Positions 40,481 to 50,457 of a stretch of DNA of 64,000 nt are shown here, piece after piece (the stretch's first letter is position 1; every line of letters begins with the position of its first letter). The DNA is from Marinomonas gallaica (GTDB taxonomy: Bacteria > Pseudomonadota > Gammaproteobacteria > Pseudomonadales > Marinomonadaceae). Both the position numbers and the translations under genes were made by a program. The notes under the pieces are model-generated. The model worked only from the letters and a program-made list of their open reading frames with translations. It searched no databases and was not told where the DNA came from. The stretch lies in assembly GCF_001639745.1 (NCBI RefSeq), contig NZ_LTAX01000013.1:45719-109718 (forward strand). The letters are read 5' to 3'.

Positions 40481-43266
40481 GCCTGCTCTTCCTTTGTTTC
40501 TGCCGTGGTATCAGAAGCATTACGGCTTGGAATAGGTGACAGATAACCAATAAGCAACATTAAGCCTCCAACGACCATAAAGGAAATAATACGAGCCAAG
40601 TTACCCGTTCCGGTTAGGTCTTTGGTAAACAGTTTCAGCAGCACAAGCCCCAATAACGAGGCCCCAAGTATCCATAGTTTTCGATTCTGCAGGCGGCGGG
40701 AAGCATTCATAATGACCAACGCACACAAACTCCAAAGAATAGAGAGCGCCATATGGACCGTGCTTGACTGCCAAAGATCGTTTGCGCTGTAAGGCGTACT
40801 GTCATAATGGTGCATCGTGCGCAGTACCAAAATATTGAGCCAGATAAAGCCTAGTATCGCAGGCGCTCCGATACGATAGACTCGATCAACGTAAGCGAGC
40901 CCCAGTATATTATGCTTAAACAAATAACCCAGCAGCACGACCACAGCCAACTGCATCAAGTCCAGCGGGTTCAATAAGGGTAAATAGAAAAATCCACTTT
41001 CACCAGCGTCAAGGCTCGCCGCCACAAACCAAAAACCTGTTAATACGATAAGCGGAATCGGTACCCTATCTTTGTATTCAACCAGATACGTTTGGAACGG
41101 CCAGTATGTTCGTTTTAAGACGGTCATCAACGCCACTAAGGGCCCTGTAAAAGCAATAAACCAAAGCCCTAGCGTCAATATAGGGTGCCAACTCATTTCT
41201 TGTTGCCACCACTGCAGTTCCCAGTATGCCGTACCTAGCAGCAGCCATGCTGTAAGCACATGCCAATGTTGAGTCAGCTTTGATTCAATGGTTGCTTTAA
41301 CGCCCTCTTCTCGGCATTCACGTTGCAACCAAAGAAAGCGGTATTGCACGACAGCAAACACGCACAACGCTAGCCAACCTAGACTCGCCAAAGGGTGCAT
41401 TGAGCTGAGGCCAGCCCACCACACCAGCGCAAAACCGCTTATCCAGAGCGTCACCAGTGGCAACAGACTGTAGGTCGCGCGCAACAAATGAGGCCAGCGT
41501 AAACGACCACTCAGCAACATGACACCCAGCATAGACAGAGATAGAAAGGCGATCGTTGCAGCAAATACCCAGTGTTCAGGTAAGCGTCTTAACAGCTCTA
41601 ATAAGCCAAACATCATCCACCAAGTAAGTCCTATGACGATGCCCACCCATTCAAGGTATCGCTCTTGAAGCGAAACAGACTGACCTTGACGCTGTAGCAC
41701 TAAAGCGATCGCTAATGCCGATACCGCCAAAATCAATAAGCCAATACCATTGTCTGCAAAAATTGCCAATAAATCGGCATGGAAATTAGCATCAAACTGC
41801 AATGAAATCATGCCTAACAAATACATCGCATAACCGGCAACACGTGGTAATAAGCGTTTTTGTCGAGCACCGATCCATACTAAACCCGCTGCCTCAATAC
41901 ACCATGTAGCAGATGTCCAACTCGCATCCAATGCCAGTGGTACCGCCAATGTGACAAACACTGCACCGATTGCAATAAACGATTCAATCAATAAACGATG
42001 AGTCTCTGGGTATCTCTTCCATAACATGCTGGCAAGCGCGATGTAGACAGCCGACAACAGCAATGCGCTGATCGCCAAGCCGTATTCAGTCTGCTCTAGC
42101 AGCATGGTTTGTAAACCGAAAGCGACGATGGGCAAGCCGAAAACCAGGCTGCCATCAACAAGGCCTTTCAGATTTGGCGGCTGCTTCATCGAAAACAATA
42201 CTGAGATCGTTAAATACAAGGCAAAAAAGGCGAGTAAAAATGGCTGGGTGGTAACGTAAAGATCCGGTTCATAACTCAGTACGCTCCAAGTCGACGTAAT
42301 AACAAAGGTAAATATGAAACCGACCCAGTTCAGCAGGCGCCACGACTTGAACCACGCGATGGTCAGTACACCCATGTTTAAAATTAAATAGAAACTAAAC
42401 AATCCGACGTGGCTACCAGTGCCGTCGGACGTCAGAATCGGTGCCAAAAAGCCGCCCGCAGTCGCCATCAACGCCAATATTTGTGCGTTTTGTAAGACCG
42501 CTAGAGCGGCGCCAAGCAAGACAATGACAAACATTAAGCCAAAGGCAAGGCTGGTCGGCATCAAGGTATACAATTTTCCAGCCGCGAATAGTGTGAGATA
42601 GAGTGCGGCAATACCACCGCCCTGCAATATCAAACCATAGCCATTATGTCGGGTTCGAGTTTTCCAACCTAAACCCAGCAAGCCAATCGCGACTAACGCA
42701 ATGACAGTCAAACGTAACTCGATAGGAAACAGGCCTGCACCAGAAGCGTACTTCGCTAAAAAGCTAAGTCCAAAGAACAACACCAGCATGCCCACGCGAA
42801 CAACAGGGTTTCCCTGAAAAAAGAAATCGCGCACTTTTTCACTCGCTTTCGTGAACAAGCTTGGCGCTTTAGAGTTACTATCATAAACATCAAAGGTAGA
42901 GGCCGATGTCTCATTCCAGTCCGACTCTTTATAGGTTTTTGGCGTTTTGTCTGCGACTGAACTAGCAAATGTATCAGGTTCCAGATCAGAAGAGGACGTG
43001 AAGGTCATAACAGGCACAGTGTCATCGGCAACAGATTTATTGTCGGAAGCTGTGCTGTCTTGGGTGACCGTTTCAGACGTAGTCTGCGTTATTAATGAAT
43101 GTAAGCGCGTCACTTCGCGCTCCAACCCTTTGACTTGAATTGAAAAAATCCAAGCCTGACCGAGCAAGAACCCTACGATGCCACCGATCAACCCTCCAAA
43201 GAAATCTTGAGAGCAAACCGCGCCTAGGACCAATCCCGCTAAGGCTAAGGCCACTTTCTTATTCAT
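40477..43266 (-). CDS. DUF2339 family polytopic membrane protein
   Basis: A 929-residue protein. After a first helix pair (LVLGAVCSQDFFGGLIGGIVGFLLG) there is a cytoplasmic coiled/acidic linker to about residue 130, then some two dozen membrane helices (for example VVRVGMLVLFFGLSFLAKYASG, ALAVLQNAQILALMATAGGFLAPIL). The FLAKYA and GGFLAPILTS motifs mark DUF2339. It may be an envelope transporter or flippase, by resemblance only. Operon with the DUF3999 gene. Confidence 0.92.
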   Translation of the reverse strand: MNKKVALALAGLVLGAVCSQDFFGGLIGGIVGFLLGQAWIFSIQVKGLEREVTRLHSLITQTTSETVTQDSTASDNKSVADDTVPVMTFTSSSDLEPDTFASSVADKTPKTYKESDWNETSASTFDVYDSNSKAPSLFTKASEKVRDFFFQGNPVVRVGMLVLFFGLSFLAKYASGAGLFPIELRLTVIALVAIGLLGLGWKTRTRHNGYGLILQGGGIAALYLTLFAAGKLYTLMPTSLAFGLMFVIVLLGAALAVLQNAQILALMATAGGFLAPILTSDGTGSHVGLFSFYLILNMGVLTIAWFKSWRLLNWVGFIFTFVITSTWSVLSYEPDLYVTTQPFLLAFFALYLTISVLFSMKQPPNLKGLVDGSLVFGLPIVAFGLQTMLLEQTEYGLAISALLLSAVYIALASMLWKRYPETHRLLIESFIAIGAVFVTLAVPLALDASWTSATWCIEAAGLVWIGARQKRLLPRVAGYAMYLLGMISLQFDANFHADLLAIFADNGIGLLILAVSALAIALVLQRQGQSVSLQERYLEWVGIVIGLTWWMMFGLLELLRRLPEHWVFAATIAFLSLSMLGVMLLSGRLRWPHLLRATYSLLPLVTLWISGFALVWWAGLSSMHPLASLGWLALCVFAVVQYRFLWLQRECREEGVKATIESKLTQHWHVLTAWLLLGTAYWELQWWQQEMSWHPILTLGLWFIAFTGPLVALMTVLKRTYWPFQTYLVEYKDRVPIPLIVLTGFWFVAASLDAGESGFFYLPLLNPLDLMQLAVVVLLGYLFKHNILGLAYVDRVYRIGAPAILGFIWLNILVLRTMHHYDSTPYSANDLWQSSTVHMALSILWSLCALVIMNASRRLQNRKLWILGASLLGLVLLKLFTKDLTGTGNLARIISFMVVGGLMLLIGYLSPIPSRNASDTTAETKEEQA

Positions 43267-43494
43267 CTACACGACTCCTTCGCTTTCCCTTAGAGTAAGG
43301 AAAATCCATGACGCAAAATTTGAAGCGCACAAAGTAGCACAGTGCACAAGTAAGCTCTACAAAACGATCACTATCTTATAAATACCTTACAATCCCCCAT
43401 CCATTGGACCACTCATGACTCATTCACCCGGTGGCAGAGAACGCCTTTTCTATTACCATGGTATTTACTCACGCGAATTAATGTTAAGGACTTT

Positions 43495-44343
43495 ATGAAG
43501 ATCACGCCTGTAAATGAAAAGATCGGCGCATTTGTGAAAGACGTTAGCCTAAGCGATCTAGATCCCCATGAGTTTAAGACTCTGTATCAAGCTCTACTAC
43601 GCCATAAGGTACTGTTTTTTCGAGATCAACCCTTATCGACAGAAGAGCATATAGCGCTGGGCCAACGCTTTGGCGCGTTAGAACCCCCCCATCCGTTTTT
43701 CCCTCATCTGACAGATAATGACCAAGTCGTGATCATTGAAACTGCACCTGGAAACCCGCCCAGTAAAAGCTATTGGCATACCGATATGACATGGCAAATG
43801 GTGCCGCCAAAATGCTCGATTTTGCATGCTCAGTTTGTCCCCGAACAAGGGGGCGATACTATTTGGTGTGATATGGCAGGTGTATGGGCTGACCTCTCAG
43901 CTGCAGAGCAATCCGAGCTACGATCATTAGAGACCATTCATGCATTACATGCCTTCGAAGACAGCCGGTACGATCATTTAGATGACAATGGTGAAAGCAT
44001 TGTTAGCAAGCGCGCTCGAGACTACCCGCCTATTCGCCGTCCAATGATGCAAGTACATCCAGAAACAAGCCAAGAAGTACTGTTTATCAATGAGCAGTTC
44101 ACGCGTTCCATTATAAATTGGTCCGAGGCCGCTAGCCAACAGCGCCTATCAGCGTTATTCAGCAAGGCTCGACAGGTGCAATATCAGGTGCGCTTTTCGT
44201 GGCAGAAAGGCTCTGTAGCCATTTGGGATAACCGCGCTACTCAGCATTTTGCCGTCACGGATTATGGCGATACTCCAAGAAGGCTGCACAGAGTCACCGT
44301 TCAAGGCGAACCATGCCTAGCGGGTAAGCCTTACTTGCCTTAG
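43495..44343 (+). CDS. TauD/TfdA-type Fe(II)/2-oxoglutarate dioxygenase
   Basis: A 282-residue oxygenase. The iron facial triad is visible: HxD in YWHTDMTWQ and the distal His in DTPRRLHRVTV, with the 2-oxoglutarate Arg nearby. The start (ITPVNEKIGAFVKDVSLSDLDPHEF...HKVLFFRDQPLSTEEHIALGQRFG) is that of the TauD family. Substrates in this family include taurine, sulfonates and aromatic acids; none is indicated here and no transporter is adjacent. AAGGA precedes the ATG. Confidence 0.9.
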   Translation: MKITPVNEKIGAFVKDVSLSDLDPHEFKTLYQALLRHKVLFFRDQPLSTEEHIALGQRFGALEPPHPFFPHLTDNDQVVIIETAPGNPPSKSYWHTDMTWQMVPPKCSILHAQFVPEQGGDTIWCDMAGVWADLSAAEQSELRSLETIHALHAFEDSRYDHLDDNGESIVSKRARDYPPIRRPMMQVHPETSQEVLFINEQFTRSIINWSEAASQQRLSALFSKARQVQYQVRFSWQKGSVAIWDNRATQHFAVTDYGDTPRRLHRVTVQGEPCLAGKPYLP

Positions 44344-44390
44344 CCCCATTTGATCTCACCAACATCGGACAAAAATATTAAGCACAAAAA

Positions 44391-44414
44391 AAGGGCTACC
44401 TTACGGTAGCCCTT
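44391..44414 (-). terminator. Terminator of csp copy 1
   Basis: GGGCTACC / GGTAGCCC stem followed on the minus strand by a run of seven T. Nearly the same hairpin closes the two other csp genes. Confidence 0.9.
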
Positions 44415-44442
44415 CCTTATGTATCGCTCTAATCGGTTTCGA

Positions 44443-44652
44443 TTATAGCGCTACGATGTTCTCAGCTTGTGGGCCTTTTTGGCCTTGAGTTACAACGAAC
44501 TCTACACGTTGGCCTTCAGCCAAAGTTTTGAAGCCAGAGCTAGAAATAGCGCTGAAATGTGCGAACACATCTGGGCCAGACTCTTGCTCGATGAAACCAA
44601 AACCTTTAGTTTCGTTAAACCATTTTACTGTGCCAGTAGTTGTATTAGACAT
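44443..44652 (-). CDS. CspA-family cold shock protein, copy 1
   Basis: A 69-residue single cold-shock domain: [15 protein letters not shown] with RNP1, DVFAHFSAI with RNP2, and the C-terminal [14 protein letters not shown]. It binds single-stranded RNA/DNA and melts secondary structure. ATG 44652 matches the family start [12 protein letters not shown]; longer frames run into the leader. It differs from copies 2 and 3 at a few positions (EQESG, ISSSG, QRVEF). The sigma70 promoter is 150-180 nt upstream. Confidence 0.95.
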   Translation of the reverse strand: MSNTTTGTVKWFNETKGFGFIEQESGPDVFAHFSAISSSGFKTLAEGQRVEFVVTQGQKGPQAENIVAL

Positions 44653-44798
44653 AATATGTATCCTGTGTATAAAAATAAAAAGTGCCAATGTAGGCGGAAT
44701 AGCGTGGAAATTAAGACAAAGTTTTAAATACTACAGGACGGAGAACTACGAATAACGCTACGTGATGGAGATATGTAAAAAGCCGCTAAGTTTCTAGC

Positions 44799-44834
44799 TG
44801 CGTTTAATGTATAGGTAATGCGGCACTGCGTCAA
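44799..44834 (-). promoter_or_regulatory. csp copy 1 promoter and long leader start
   Basis: On the minus strand, -35 TTGACG (44834-44829), 17-bp spacer, -10 TACATT (44811-44806). The predicted leader is about 147 nt and shares AAACGCAGCTAGAAACTTAG with the other copies. Long structured leaders of this kind give temperature control in cspA genes. Confidence 0.7.
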
Positions 44835-44958
44835 TGTTTATTTCAATTATCTTTCCATATGAACTTATATTACTAAGCTTTCGCACATCAATAAAAAATC
44901 AACCAACGTACTCATTGTCTTCTGCTCGAACTATCTAACAAAGTTTTAGGCAAAAAAA

Positions 44959-44977
44959 GGCTACCTCTACGGTAGCC
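44959..44977 (-). terminator. Terminator of csp copy 2
   Basis: GGCTACC / GGTAGCC stem with a T-run on the minus strand. Confidence 0.88.
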
Positions 44978-45009
44978 CCTTCTTTTATAACGCGTTAATC
45001 GTTTTTCGA

Positions 45010-45219
45010 TTATAGCGCTACGATGTTCTCAGCTTGTGGACCTTTTTGGCCTTGAGTCACAACGAACTCAACGGCTTGGCCTTCAGCCAACGTTTTGAAG
45101 CCAGAGCTTACAATAGCGCTGAAATGTGCGAACACATCTGGGCCAGATTTTTGCTCGATGAAGCCAAAACCTTTAGTTTCGTTAAACCATTTTACAGTGC
45201 CAGTAGTTGTAGTAGACAT
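45010..45219 (-). CDS. CspA-family cold shock protein, copy 2
   Basis: A 69-residue cold-shock protein, identical in sequence to copy 3 ([20 protein letters not shown]...[19 protein letters not shown]). Same RNP1 and RNP2 motifs as copy 1. Leader, coding region and terminator are all duplicated, so the tandem duplication that produced copies 2 and 3 is recent. ATG 45219; a longer open frame upstream is the conserved leader and lacks a ribosome-binding site. Confidence 0.95.
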   Translation of the reverse strand: MSTTTTGTVKWFNETKGFGFIEQKSGPDVFAHFSAIVSSGFKTLAEGQAVEFVVTQGQKGPQAENIVAL

Positions 45220-45370
45220 AATATGTATCCTGTAGATCAAAAATAAGAGTGCCTTAAAGGCGGAATAGCGTGAAAATAAAGACAAAGTTTTAAATACTAC
45301 AGGACGGAGAACTACGAATAACGCTGCGTGATGGAGGATGTAAAAAGCCGCTAAGTTTCTAGCTGCGTTT

Positions 45371-45399
45371 AATGTATAGGTAATGCCACACCGCGTCAA
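45371..45399 (-). promoter_or_regulatory. csp copy 2 promoter
   Basis: -35 TTGACG (45399-45394), 17-bp spacer, -10 TACATT (45376-45371) on the minus strand. Same arrangement as copy 1. Confidence 0.7.
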
Positions 45400-45523
45400 T
45401 GCTTATTTCAATTACCTTTCCATATGACCTAATTACTAAGATTTCACGCATCAATAAAAAATCAACCAACGTAATCATTGTCTTCTTATCAAACTATCAA
45501 ACAAAGTTTCAGACATAAAAAAA

Positions 45524-45544
45524 GGGCTACCTCTACGGTAGCCC
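45524..45544 (-). terminator. Terminator of csp copy 3
   Basis: GGGCTACC / GGTAGCCC stem with a T-run on the minus strand. Confidence 0.88.
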
Positions 45545-45574
45545 CTTCTTTTATAACGCGTTAATCGTTTTCGA

Positions 45575-45784
45575 TTATAGCGCTACGATGTTCTCAGCTT
45601 GTGGGCCTTTTTGGCCTTGAGTCACAACGAACTCAACGGCTTGGCCTTCAGCCAACGTTTTGAAGCCAGAGCTTACAATAGCGCTGAAATGTGCGAACAC
45701 ATCTGGGCCAGATTTTTGCTCGATGAAGCCAAAACCTTTAGTTTCGTTAAACCATTTTACAGTGCCAGTAGTTGTAGTAGACAT
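45575..45784 (-). CDS. CspA-family cold shock protein, copy 3
   Basis: A 69-residue cold-shock protein whose amino-acid sequence equals copy 2. DNA identity with copy 2 runs from the terminator through the leader and fades near the promoter (45940-45965), so the duplication unit is about 565 bp. It is the most upstream of the three on the minus strand; each copy has its own promoter and terminator, so they are independent transcription units. Confidence 0.95.
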   Translation of the reverse strand: MSTTTTGTVKWFNETKGFGFIEQKSGPDVFAHFSAIVSSGFKTLAEGQAVEFVVTQGQKGPQAENIVAL

Positions 45785-45935
45785 AATATGTATCCTGTAG
45801 ATCAAAAATAAGAGTGCCTTAAAGGCGGAATAGCGTGAAAATAAAGACAAAGTTTTAAATACTACAGGACGGAGAACTACGAATAACGCTACGTGATGGA
45901 GGATGTAAAAAGCCGCTAAGTTTCTAGCTGCATTC

Positions 45936-45964
45936 AATGTATAGACAACAGCTAACCACGTCAA
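45936..45964 (-). promoter_or_regulatory. csp copy 3 promoter
   Basis: -35 TTGACG (45964-45959), 17-bp spacer, -10 TACATT (45941-45936) on the minus strand. The spacer sequence differs from copies 1 and 2 while both boxes are kept. Confidence 0.7.
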
Positions 45965-46063
45965 TGTTTATTTCACGTCATCTCATCAAATAGGCGGACT
46001 CTTGCCACATTAAAACAGAAATATTCGGTCTAACTACTCTGAAAACTTAAAGTGCATAAACAA

Positions 46064-47239
46064 TTACCACAGACTTTCAAAAATCAACATTGATATAAAT
46101 AACAATAAAAACACACTCACATGTACCTTGAATGGGTACACCATTTTTGTCGTTTTATTAAGAGAAACAGTGTAATGATGCTTTAGCAACGAAAATACCA
46201 ATCCCTCACTATCAACACTCCAGTGAGGGATTTCGATAGTGTTGCCTTTGCTGGTATTAAAGGCAACTGATATCAGATGTGATCTTTTCATGGTACTGCC
46301 GATCAATTCATCATTGGCCTTTAAGTTATAGTTCCATATAGAATCAATACTGATTATGTCCTGCTTATTCACCGTACGCGGCTTTTTATCAGTAAACAGT
46401 GATGCAGGTAAGTGCAACTCCCTATCGTCAATGGTTATTTCATCAATCGGAGATGTAGGGATGACATAATAGTTACTACAAACAAGTGCCCGTACGGCCC
46501 AATAACTTAGATAGGTTAATACCATAAAAGCCATCGACATTTTCCAATCTTGCGTCGAATATGCAATATAGCCAGTTAGTAACGCTAAGCATAGTACTGT
46601 GAAATATACAGGACGTCGTTTACTTTCAGGGAGCGGTAAAGCATAGTGAGAGATCGAAAATCTTTTTTTAGCCTCAGCATTTCCGAATATTGTATTTTGA
46701 GGAAAAAGACTGGAAAATTTATCGATTGTGAGTATGTGTGGTGATGTCCCCTGCCCCCTTTCTGGCTCAATTCCATCATCACTCTTCTCTTTTGAAAATT
46801 GACTTATTAGTGAACTCACTTGCTTCAATTGCATAAAACATCTGAACGTATAGCTACACTGTTTTTCTTTGTCAGCTACGTAGTGTATGTCAATTTCACT
46901 AAAACTTCGATTCTGCCTAGTAGAGATTGATTCTACGCTGATCTCTTTAATCTCAAGATGCCTAATTTTTAGGATACTTTTACCTAAAAAGTAGAAACCA
47001 AGCTTCTCTTCTAGCAAACCACTATTTTCAGAAAATTGTAATCGATGCTGAAACAGTAACAGGATCAGAATGAGCGCCACATCCAATAAATCCCCCCCAT
47101 CGAACATCAAAGTTTGGTTCAATACATCCAACGCCAAGCTGGCAACAGACAACCAAATGACTATCCATTTGATCGTTTCGAATATAGACTTTAATATTAC
47201 TTTATCTGACAAAACACCCTCCTGAAAAACAGCATCCAT
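46064..47239 (-). CDS. Membrane protein of unknown function
   Basis: A 391-residue protein with four or five helices: IKWIVIWLSVASLALDVL and DVALILILLLFQHRL near the start, YFTVLCLALLTGYIAY and MAFMVLTYLSYWAVRALV in the middle, and VSVFLLLFISMLIFESLW at the very end. The soluble parts are beta-rich, with two similar segments (LGFYFLGKSILKIRHLEIKEISV and ELHLPASLFTDKKPRTVNKQDIISI) that look like PH-like bacterial membrane domains. No known family assigned. Low GC and single. Confidence 0.75.
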   Translation of the reverse strand: MDAVFQEGVLSDKVILKSIFETIKWIVIWLSVASLALDVLNQTLMFDGGDLLDVALILILLLFQHRLQFSENSGLLEEKLGFYFLGKSILKIRHLEIKEISVESISTRQNRSFSEIDIHYVADKEKQCSYTFRCFMQLKQVSSLISQFSKEKSDDGIEPERGQGTSPHILTIDKFSSLFPQNTIFGNAEAKKRFSISHYALPLPESKRRPVYFTVLCLALLTGYIAYSTQDWKMSMAFMVLTYLSYWAVRALVCSNYYVIPTSPIDEITIDDRELHLPASLFTDKKPRTVNKQDIISIDSIWNYNLKANDELIGSTMKRSHLISVAFNTSKGNTIEIPHWSVDSEGLVFSLLKHHYTVSLNKTTKMVYPFKVHVSVFLLLFISMLIFESLW

Positions 47240-47373
47240 TACAACTACCTATTATCTACATTCTAGCTATAAACGGTACATTTACGCCTAATGATGATTC
47301 GCTAGAGAAGAGGCGCTCGATAATAATTATTGCTAAAACAGCGATGCGAACGACAGGAGAACGTCTCGACCTT

Positions 47374-47400
47374 TTGGTGATGGCGCTACGCCATCACCAA
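47374..47400 (-). terminator. 12-bp hairpin with the lldD stop codon as its loop
   Basis: TTGGTGATGGCG pairs perfectly with CGCCATCACCAA, and the three-base loop is exactly the TAG stop codon. There is no U-tract afterwards (AAAAGGTCG), so it could protect the mRNA 3' end, or terminate with help. Confidence 0.7.
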
Positions 47401-48522
47401 TGCATCACGGTTAAGTTCATGAATGTTTTTAGCGCCTGTTAGGGTCATAGCTACTCGCATTTCTTTTTCAATCAGATCTAATATGTTTTCCACACCAGCT
47501 TGGCCCGCAGCGGCCAGCGCATACACAAATGCGCGGCCCAGCAAGGTACAGTCTGCCCCCAACGCCAACATACGTACTACGTCCAAACCAGTACGGATAC
47601 CAGAATCCACTAAGATTTTAATATCGCCTTTTACAGCATCAGCAATCTCTGGCAAGGCTCTAGCTGAAGACAAGACGCCATCTAGTTGACGGCCACCGTG
47701 ATTTGACACAATGATACCATCGGCACCAAAACGTACCGCATCTTTGGCATCTTCGGTATCCAGAATGCCTTTGATAATCATCGGACCATCCCAGAACTCA
47801 CGTATCCATTCTAAGTCTTTCCATGAGATCGATGGGTCAAAGTTATTCCCCAACCAACCAATGTAGTCTTCTAGCTTGGTCGGCGAGCCGCGATAGGTAG
47901 AGATATTACCTAGATCATGAGGCTTACCATTGATACCGACATCCCATGCCCAAGCCGGATGCGTCATGGCTTGTACAACCCGGCGCATGGCCGCATTAGG
48001 ACCGCTCATACCTGAATGCATATCACGGTAACGCGCACCAGGCACTGGCATATCCACAGTGAAGACCAAGTTTTTGATGCCTTGAGCTTTAGCACGCTCC
48101 AACACATTTTTCATAAAACCACGATCTTTCAGCACATACAGCTGAAACCAAATAGGCTTGGTCACGGCGGTGCTCACCTCTTCGATCGGACACACCGACA
48201 CCGTAGACAAGGTAAAAGGAATACCTTTATTTTCAGCCGCTTTAGCAGCCTGAACTTCTCCACGACGAGCATACATCCCTGTTAACCCTACTGGCGCCAA
48301 CGCAATCGGTAGGGACATTTTTTCACCAAACAGCTCAGACTCTAGACTTAAGTCCGACATATTTTTCAAAATCCGCTGACGTAATGCAATGTCAGCCAAA
48401 TCACCTGTATTTCGTTGCAGGGTATGCTCCCCGTAAGAGCCGCCATCAATATAATGAAATAGAAACGGCGGTAATTTTGCTTTTGCCGCGGCGCGGTAAT
48501 CTGTCGATGCGGAAATAATCAT
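47386..48522 (-). CDS. lldD: FMN-dependent L-lactate dehydrogenase
   Basis: Oxidises L-lactate to pyruvate at the inner membrane and passes electrons to the quinone pool. The 378-residue protein has the FMN alpha-hydroxy-acid dehydrogenase pattern: [32 protein letters not shown], the active-site [10 protein letters not shown] with catalytic His and Arg, then [22 protein letters not shown]. It follows lldP on the same strand with a hairpin between them, and probably answers to the divergent LysR regulator at 50458. Confidence 0.95.
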   Translation of the reverse strand: MIISASTDYRAAAKAKLPPFLFHYIDGGSYGEHTLQRNTGDLADIALRQRILKNMSDLSLESELFGEKMSLPIALAPVGLTGMYARRGEVQAAKAAENKGIPFTLSTVSVCPIEEVSTAVTKPIWFQLYVLKDRGFMKNVLERAKAQGIKNLVFTVDMPVPGARYRDMHSGMSGPNAAMRRVVQAMTHPAWAWDVGINGKPHDLGNISTYRGSPTKLEDYIGWLGNNFDPSISWKDLEWIREFWDGPMIIKGILDTEDAKDAVRFGADGIIVSNHGGRQLDGVLSSARALPEIADAVKGDIKILVDSGIRTGLDVVRMLALGADCTLLGRAFVYALAAAGQAGVENILDLIEKEMRVAMTLTGAKNIHELNRDALVMA

Positions 48523-48545
48523 AAATAGCGCTCCAGAAATATAGG

Positions 48546-48570
48546 AAGGGCGAACTCAGAGTTCGCCCTT
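48546..48570. terminator. Hairpin between lldP and lldD
   Basis: AAGGGCGAAC / GTTCGCCCTT in the 58-bp gap between the lldP stop and the lldD start. In an operon this could attenuate or stabilise, setting the ratio of permease to dehydrogenase. Confidence 0.65.
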
Positions 48571-48580
48571 TTTACAAAAG

Positions 48581-50278
48581 TTAAGGCGTCATCAGTGCGT
48601 CGGTGATCTGTAGCCCATAGATCATTACCAGCCCGACAATCCCCGTCATGACTAGGTAATAGCAAGTTGGGATAATGGTTTTACGCAACGTGACACCTTC
48701 TCGGCCAAGCAATCCAACCGTAGCTGATGCCGCCACTACGTTATGAATCGCAATCATATTGCCGGCTGCCGCCCCCACCGCTTGCAGAGCAATCACCCCT
48801 GCGCTTGATACGCTCAAAGCTTGCGCCACTTCAAATTGAAATTGGCTAAACATCATATTGGACACCGTATTAGAGCCTGCAATAAAAGCGCCCAATGCTC
48901 CAATCATGGCGCTGATCGCAGGGAACGCATCACCCACTAAACCAGCGACCACATTTGCAGTCGTGACAGGCATGCTCGCCAAGTCCGCTGCATTCACCCC
49001 TGAGTTAATAAAAATACGCACCATTGGAATGGTAAACACCAGCACAAAGCCTGCACCAATTAGGGTTTTGGTGGACTCTCCTAGCGCATCATTAAAGGCC
49101 TTCATATTTTTGCCTTGCACCAAGGCTGCGACCAACGCGGTAAACACCAAAATACCGCCTGGCAGATACAATGGTGAGAACGACGCACTAACACCCACTT
49201 CGCCCAAAATATCTTTAAAACCAACAGTGACGCTCAATAGCAATGTTTTGAAATCAGTGCTTACGCGACTTACCACTAAAATTGCAGCCAGCAGTACGTA
49301 TGGGAACCATGCTTTTACAAGATTCATAGATGCTTTTTCGGATTCATCTTTTAGATTCATTTTCAATGAGCCTAACCAGCTAATAGGCCAGTTTTTTTCG
49401 TCGGCAAAGTCCCACGCTGTCTTTGGCGTTAAGAAGCCCACTTTCGCCGCTGTGACCACTAAGATTAAGCTTACTAAGCCACCGACCAGTGCGGGAAACT
49501 CAGGGCCTAAGAAAATCCCCGTTAACGCATATGGCACGGTAAACGCAAGACCTGCAAACAATGAAAAAGGCAAGATGCTTAACCCTTCACGCCAGCTACG
49601 GTTTTCGCCAAAGAAGCGCGTTAGCATCACCGCCATTAGCGTTGGAATTAACGTCCCAACAATCGCGTGTACAACGGCTACATTGGTGGTGATCTGTTGC
49701 AAATAGAATTCCCAGCTCGCGCCATTTTCCGCCAGCGCATTGCTGATATTGTGAACATCGAGACCGTTGTTCACGCCAACCAGAATCGGCGTACCGACCG
49801 CACCAAACGATACCGGAGTCGATTGGATCATCATGCCGACCATCACAGCCGCTAAAGCAGGAAAACCAATCGCGACAAGTAAGGGCGCAGCAATGGCCGC
49901 CGGTGTACCAAAGCCTGACGCACCCTCAATAAAGGAGCCGAAGCACCAACAAATGATGATGGTTTGCACACGACGATCAGGGGAAATGTTGGTAAAGCCG
50001 TTACGAATCGCGGTGATCGCGCCTGTGTGCTTTAGGGTATTCAGTAGGAAGATTGCACCAAACACAATCCATAAAACGGTCACAGTAATGCCCAAGCCTT
50101 GCAGTAAAGAAGCCAGAATACGATTGAGCGACATCCCCCATGTAGTGAATGCGATGATCATGGTCAATAACAACACGATTGGCATCGCTTTCTTTGCAGG
50201 CCAGTTAAACCCAACTAATAGAGCACCCGCCACAATAATGGGAATAAAGGCAATAATGGCTAATAGAATTTCGCTCAT
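48581..50278 (-). CDS. lldP: L-lactate permease
   Basis: A 565-residue LctP-type secondary transporter that imports L-lactate (and often glycolate). It has about 13 helices and conserved motifs [43 protein letters not shown] and [18 protein letters not shown]. It is the first gene of the lldPD unit, with its start 180 bp from the divergent LysR gene. The GC-rich antisense frames over it are shadows. Confidence 0.95.
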   Translation of the reverse strand: MSEILLAIIAFIPIIVAGALLVGFNWPAKKAMPIVLLLTMIIAFTTWGMSLNRILASLLQGLGITVTVLWIVFGAIFLLNTLKHTGAITAIRNGFTNISPDRRVQTIIICWCFGSFIEGASGFGTPAAIAAPLLVAIGFPALAAVMVGMMIQSTPVSFGAVGTPILVGVNNGLDVHNISNALAENGASWEFYLQQITTNVAVVHAIVGTLIPTLMAVMLTRFFGENRSWREGLSILPFSLFAGLAFTVPYALTGIFLGPEFPALVGGLVSLILVVTAAKVGFLTPKTAWDFADEKNWPISWLGSLKMNLKDESEKASMNLVKAWFPYVLLAAILVVSRVSTDFKTLLLSVTVGFKDILGEVGVSASFSPLYLPGGILVFTALVAALVQGKNMKAFNDALGESTKTLIGAGFVLVFTIPMVRIFINSGVNAADLASMPVTTANVVAGLVGDAFPAISAMIGALGAFIAGSNTVSNMMFSQFQFEVAQALSVSSAGVIALQAVGAAAGNMIAIHNVVAASATVGLLGREGVTLRKTIIPTCYYLVMTGIVGLVMIYGLQITDALMTP

Positions 50279-50457
50279 TTAAGACTCCTAAAGAACGTCT
50301 CTACCCACAAAGAAATCGGCCGTTTTCACCGCTGACCTCGAAGAATAGAGAGCGCTACTATGTTTGATTATTTTTGTTGTGAAGAAATCTAAAGGTTTAT
50401 CTTTGCTTAATATATGCTCATAATTAAAAACATTATTTCCAAAAACAACATAATAAA

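Noticed and set aside
45010..45964. N-terminal extensions of the cold shock proteins through the leader
   Set aside because: The extra 60 residues come from the conserved leader, have no start signal, and are absent from the CspA family; the short starts match the family exactly.
48858..50282. Long open frames on the plus strand over lldP (up to 282 codons)
   Set aside because: They are antisense to a clear L-lactate permease gene and their products are low-complexity Ala/Thr/Lys-rich with no family pattern.
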